From NCBI GenBank assembly GCA_017649895.1, contig JAGCFW010000015.1, positions 1 through 45,069 of the forward strand: 45,069 bases of DNA, read 5' to 3'. Positions 42,717 through 45,069 of the stretch are shown piece by piece; the stretch's first letter is position 1; every line of letters starts with the position of its first letter. The stretch comes from Alphaproteobacteria bacterium. GTDB taxonomy: Bacteria; Pseudomonadota; Alphaproteobacteria; UBA3830. The notes beneath the pieces were generated by a model that saw only the letters and a program-made list of their open reading frames with translations, made no database searches and was not told where the DNA came from. Position numbers and translations under genes: made by a program.

Positions 42717-45032
42717 TTAATTGTCAAATAATGAGTCATTGTAATGATTCGAAAAAGTCGAATCAAAACCATTTGCGTCATTTGACGAAGATTCATTGCC
42801 GCTATCAGACTGATGATCAGCGTTTGAAAATTTACTATTGGTTGACGAAACAGAAGACCGCCGAGAAGATGAACTGCTCAGGTCGTAAGATGGGAAATCT
42901 CCAAATTCTTCTCTGTAATGGCGGAGAAAATCCTGACCAAAACTATTTGTGTTAGTTCCATTATTTTCCGAAGACGCAGAATCTTCTTGTGTCTCCTGCT
43001 CTCCATTCTTCGTACCAGTGGCATCTGCATTTGGTTCTTCCTCTTCGGTTGGATATTTATTACTGTCAAAAGAAATTGAGGACTGACGAGAGATTGAAGG
43101 TGTGCTGTCGTTTGAGGAAGGTGCTGATGCATTATCCTGGGCTTCAGCTTGTTGTTGCCCCTGGGCTGGCTCTGGCTGCGCTCCGTCTTGTTGTTGCCCT
43201 TGGGCTTCTTCATCCTCCTGATTTCTCCTTTCACGCATATAGTCATCGTAATTATACCCATTCATGCTGTCAGAAGATTCACTGTTGGTTAAGGAAGACC
43301 GACGAGAGATTGAAGGAGTACTGCTGTTTGCCTCGGAGTTTTCGCTATTTCCTTCCTCGACCTGATGTCTCTGGTTTTCAGAATTGCCTTGGGGAGCTGG
43401 AAGAGCTAGTCTGCTATTTCCCCCTTCGGTCCGATTATCAAGAGCCGGAAGGGCTAGTGTGCCAGTTCTTCCTTCGATCCGATTATTTTCTGCATAGTCT
43501 TGTCCACTCGAAGAGTTTTGCGATGACCAAGGTATAAGATTAGCAGGTTCAGGATGTGTTTCTTTTGCTACAGAAGACCGACGAGAGATTGAAGGTGTGC
43601 TGTCGTTTGATGAAGGTGCTGATGCATTATCCTGGGCTTCAGCTTGTTGTTGCCCCTGGGCTGGCTCTGGCTGCGCTCCGTCTTGTTGTTGCCCCTGTGC
43701 CTGTTGCTCTGCTTCTCGCTGAGCTCTGGCTTCTTCCTCTTGCTGTCTGCGTTGCTCCGACTCTTGTCTCGCTCTGGCTTGTTGCTGTCTCAGGATTGCA
43801 GCCTGTCCAGCTCGTATTTGGGCTTCAGATCGTTGCCGTCTCTGGTCTTCAGGTTTTTGCAGTCCCTGGTTTCCAGCTTGAGGCTGTCCCTGTGCTTGTT
43901 GCTGTCTCAGGATTGCAGCCTGTCCAGCTCGTATTTTGGCTTCAGATCGTTGCCGTCTCTGGTCTTCAGGTTTTTGCAGTCCCTGGTCTCCAGCTTGAGG
44001 TTGTCCCTGTGCTTGTTGCTCCGACTCTTGTCTCGCTCTGGCTTGTTGCTGTCTCAGGATTGCAGCCTGTCCGGCTCGTATTTGGGCTTCAGATCGTTGC
44101 CGTCTCTGGTCTTCAGGTTGTTGCTGCCCCTGGGTTTCTTCATCCTCCTGATTTCTCCTTTCACGCATATAGTCGTCGTAATTATACTCATTCATGCTGT
44201 CAGAAGATTCACTGTTGGTTAAGGAAGACCGACGAGAGCTCGAAGGTGTGCTGTCGTTTGAGGAAGGTTCGGAGTTTTCGATATTTCCTTCCTCGACCTG
44301 ATGTCTCTGATTTTCAGAATTGCCTTGGGGAGCTGGAAGAGCTAGTCTGCTATTTCCCTCTTCGGTTCGATTATCAGGAGCCGGAAGAGCTAGTGTGCCA
44401 GTTTTTCCCTCGATCCGATTATTTTCTGCATAGTCTTGTCCACTCGAAGAGTTTTGCGATGACCAAGGTACAAGATTAGCAGGTTCAGGATGTGTTCCTT
44501 TTGCTACAGAAGACCGACGAGAGCTTGAAGGTGTGCTGTCGTTTGAGGAAGGTGCTGATGCATTATCCTGGGCTTCAGCTTGTTCTTTCTGCGGTATTTC
44601 AGCATGGATTGCGTTTTCTAACCGATTTATTCTTCTATTGATTTCATTCAAAATCTCCTTGAGGGTATTAAGTCCTCTACCAAGACATTTGTTGGTGTTT
44701 CCGATATTTTCAAACCTAACATTATCATTTTCCCCAACTTTCAATTTAAGATCGCCGGTCCACATTTGGCGTTTTCCAGCGTTAATGCTCTTGAACTTAT
44801 TCACACATTCTGTGTACTCCTTCTCCACATTTACGAGTTCTCCATCAAGTCGCACGCCAAGTTCACTTGCAAATCTTGCGGTCCGTCTCAATTCAGAAAG
44901 TGTGTCTGTAACAACAGTTGCTGAATCGGCAGACTGTACATTATCAATTCTTTCTTGGGCTACAGCCGATGCGTCCGAACAAGTCAGAAAATCAAACACT
45001 AACGCCGAACATAAAATGATAACTTTTTTCAT
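42717..45032 (-). CDS. large secreted repeat protein, Gln/Ser-rich, with RRSS motifs
   Basis: A 771-residue protein with a signal peptide (residues 1-23, ending D-A-S-A) and no membrane segment, so periplasmic or secreted. Residues 24-150 form a helical coiled-coil domain. Residues 152-305 and 464-615 are two copies of a module rich in Ser, Asn and Pro (about 150 residues, over 85% identical), with a third partial copy at 629-652. Between the modules lie three 26-residue repeats (306-331, 355-380, 394-419) of the form P-E-D-Q-R-R-Q-R-S-E-A...L-R-Q-Q-Q-A, predicted helical. Five R-R-S-S motifs and one R-Q-S-S recur, and the C terminus is Ser/Asp/Asn-rich. AGGAG precedes the ATG. The family is unknown to me; the build suggests an exported, possibly host-facing protein. 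Confidence 0.8.
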   Translation of the reverse strand: MKKVIILCSALVFDFLTCSDASAVAQERIDNVQSADSATVVTDTLSELRRTARFASELGVRLDGELVNVEKEYTECVNKFKSINAGKRQMWTGDLKLKVGENDNVRFENIGNTNKCLGRGLNTLKEILNEINRRINRLENAIHAEIPQKEQAEAQDNASAPSSNDSTPSSSRRSSVAKGTHPEPANLVPWSSQNSSSGQDYAENNRIEGKTGTLALPAPDNRTEEGNSRLALPAPQGNSENQRHQVEEGNIENSEPSSNDSTPSSSRRSSLTNSESSDSMNEYNYDDYMRERRNQEDEETQGQQQPEDQRRQRSEAQIRAGQAAILRQQQARARQESEQQAQGQPQAGDQGLQKPEDQRRQRSEAKIRAGQAAILRQQQAQGQPQAGNQGLQKPEDQRRQRSEAQIRAGQAAILRQQQARARQESEQRRQQEEEARAQREAEQQAQGQQQDGAQPEPAQGQQQAEAQDNASAPSSNDSTPSISRRSSVAKETHPEPANLIPWSSQNSSSGQDYAENNRIEGRTGTLALPALDNRTEGGNSRLALPAPQGNSENQRHQVEEGNSENSEANSSTPSISRRSSLTNSESSDSMNGYNYDDYMRERRNQEDEEAQGQQQDGAQPEPAQGQQQAEAQDNASAPSSNDSTPSISRQSSISFDSNKYPTEEEEPNADATGTKNGEQETQEDSASSENNGTNTNSFGQDFLRHYREEFGDFPSYDLSSSSSRRSSVSSTNSKFSNADHQSDSGNESSSNDANGFDSTFSNHYNDSLFDN
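43188..43643 (-). repeat. module A copy 2 in the repeat protein
   Basis: About 456 bases nearly identical to 44118-44579, in frame, covering residues 464-615. Starts with codons for A-E-A-Q-D-N-A-S-A-P and ends with G-Q-Q-Q. The third partial copy at 43077-43148 repeats the beginning only. Confidence 0.85.
43776..44117 (-). repeat. three 78-bp tandem-type repeats (module B)
   Basis: Copies at 44040-44117, 43893-43970 and 43776-43853, at spacings of 147 and 117 bases; the 30-base difference is an inserted block coding for A-R-A-R-Q-E-S-E-Q-Q. All spacings are multiples of three, so copy-number change would keep the frame. Confidence 0.85.
44118..44579 (-). repeat. module A copy 1 in the repeat protein
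   Basis: About 462 bases covering residues 152-305, partner of 43188-43643. The few differences between the copies include an in-frame insertion (three codons in the N-S-E-P-S-S-N-D part). Confidence 0.85.
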
Positions 45033-45069
45033 AGTCTTTCTCCTTTCTCTTAAACAGTTATCTTTACAA

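Noticed and set aside
43556..44479. A 307-codon plus-strand open frame (and a 192-codon one at 43644-44222) opposite the repeat protein
   Set aside because: They arise from the biased codons of the Gln/Ser-rich repeats on the other strand, contain the same repeats in mirror form, and have no ribosome binding site. The minus-strand protein has a signal peptide, a good ribosome binding site and a terminator.
43077..44579. Regular repeats that might suggest a CRISPR array
   Set aside because: The repeats are long, unequal, in frame and code for protein; there are no short identical repeats with unique spacers.

Overview
The window looks like a low-GC alphaproteobacterium, probably host-associated (Holosporales- or Rickettsiales-like). 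This rests on gene content and order: an F0 ATP synthase cluster with separate b and b' genes and no F1 genes, lolA next to ftsK, rpsT next to dnaA, a HemY-type TPR protein with a C-terminal zinc ribbon beside a small mitofilin-like protein, a Flp pilin, and repeated TTAA-N7-TTAA sites, the CtrA-box consensus known from Caulobacter. The lineage below class level is inference. A complete class III (anaerobic) ribonucleotide reductase set suggests growth without oxygen at least part of the time.

Layout. 1-1.6 kb: the first codons of a gene leaving the window, then a GT4 glycosyltransferase, both on the minus strand and each preceded by the same 39-bp repeat holding a CtrA-like box. 1.7-3.9 kb: rplK-rplA-rplJ-rplL with an L10 leader candidate, ended by a strong terminator; rpoB does not follow. 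4-8 kb: three lipoprotein genes (NlpC/P60 peptidase, N-acetylmuramoyl-L-alanine amidase, and a coiled-coil protein whose reading frame is broken exactly at its lipobox). 8-10.6 kb: a GtrII-like membrane glycosyltransferase and an FkbM methyltransferase. 10.6-24 kb, all minus: rluB, a nitronate monooxygenase-like enzyme, thrS, mltG, fabF, acpP, atpF-atpF'-atpE-atpB, lolA-ftsK, a zinc-ribbon protein and a CorC/HlyC protein. 24.2-30.2 kb, plus: a tiny membrane protein overlapping xerD, gatA-gatB, a mitofilin-like protein, a tiny membrane protein and a HemY-like protein. 30.4-33.4 kb: an nrdD whose glycyl-radical segment is a separate gene, then nrdG. 33.5-35.1 kb: rpsT-dnaA. 35.3-37.2 kb: an orphan Flp pilin and a patatin-like lipase. 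37.8-42.5 kb: an accessory block (divergent citrate-synthase-like protein, TauE exporter, MHS-family transporter, secreted BPL_N protein) ending in a serine-recombinase remnant that runs into a tRNA(CAU) gene. 42.7-45 kb: a large secreted repeat protein.

The most interesting signals are: (1) CtrA-like boxes 40-53 bp upstream of the starts of seven envelope, surface or secreted genes, which looks like a local CtrA regulon; (2) the two-gene NrdD, with the glycyl radical loop on a 62-residue protein that has its own ribosome binding site; (3) a one-base frameshift between signal peptide and lipobox cysteine; (4) a secreted repeat protein carrying five RRSS motifs plus one RQSS; and (5) a probable genomic island ending at a tRNA. 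Everything here was read by eye; no database search was run.
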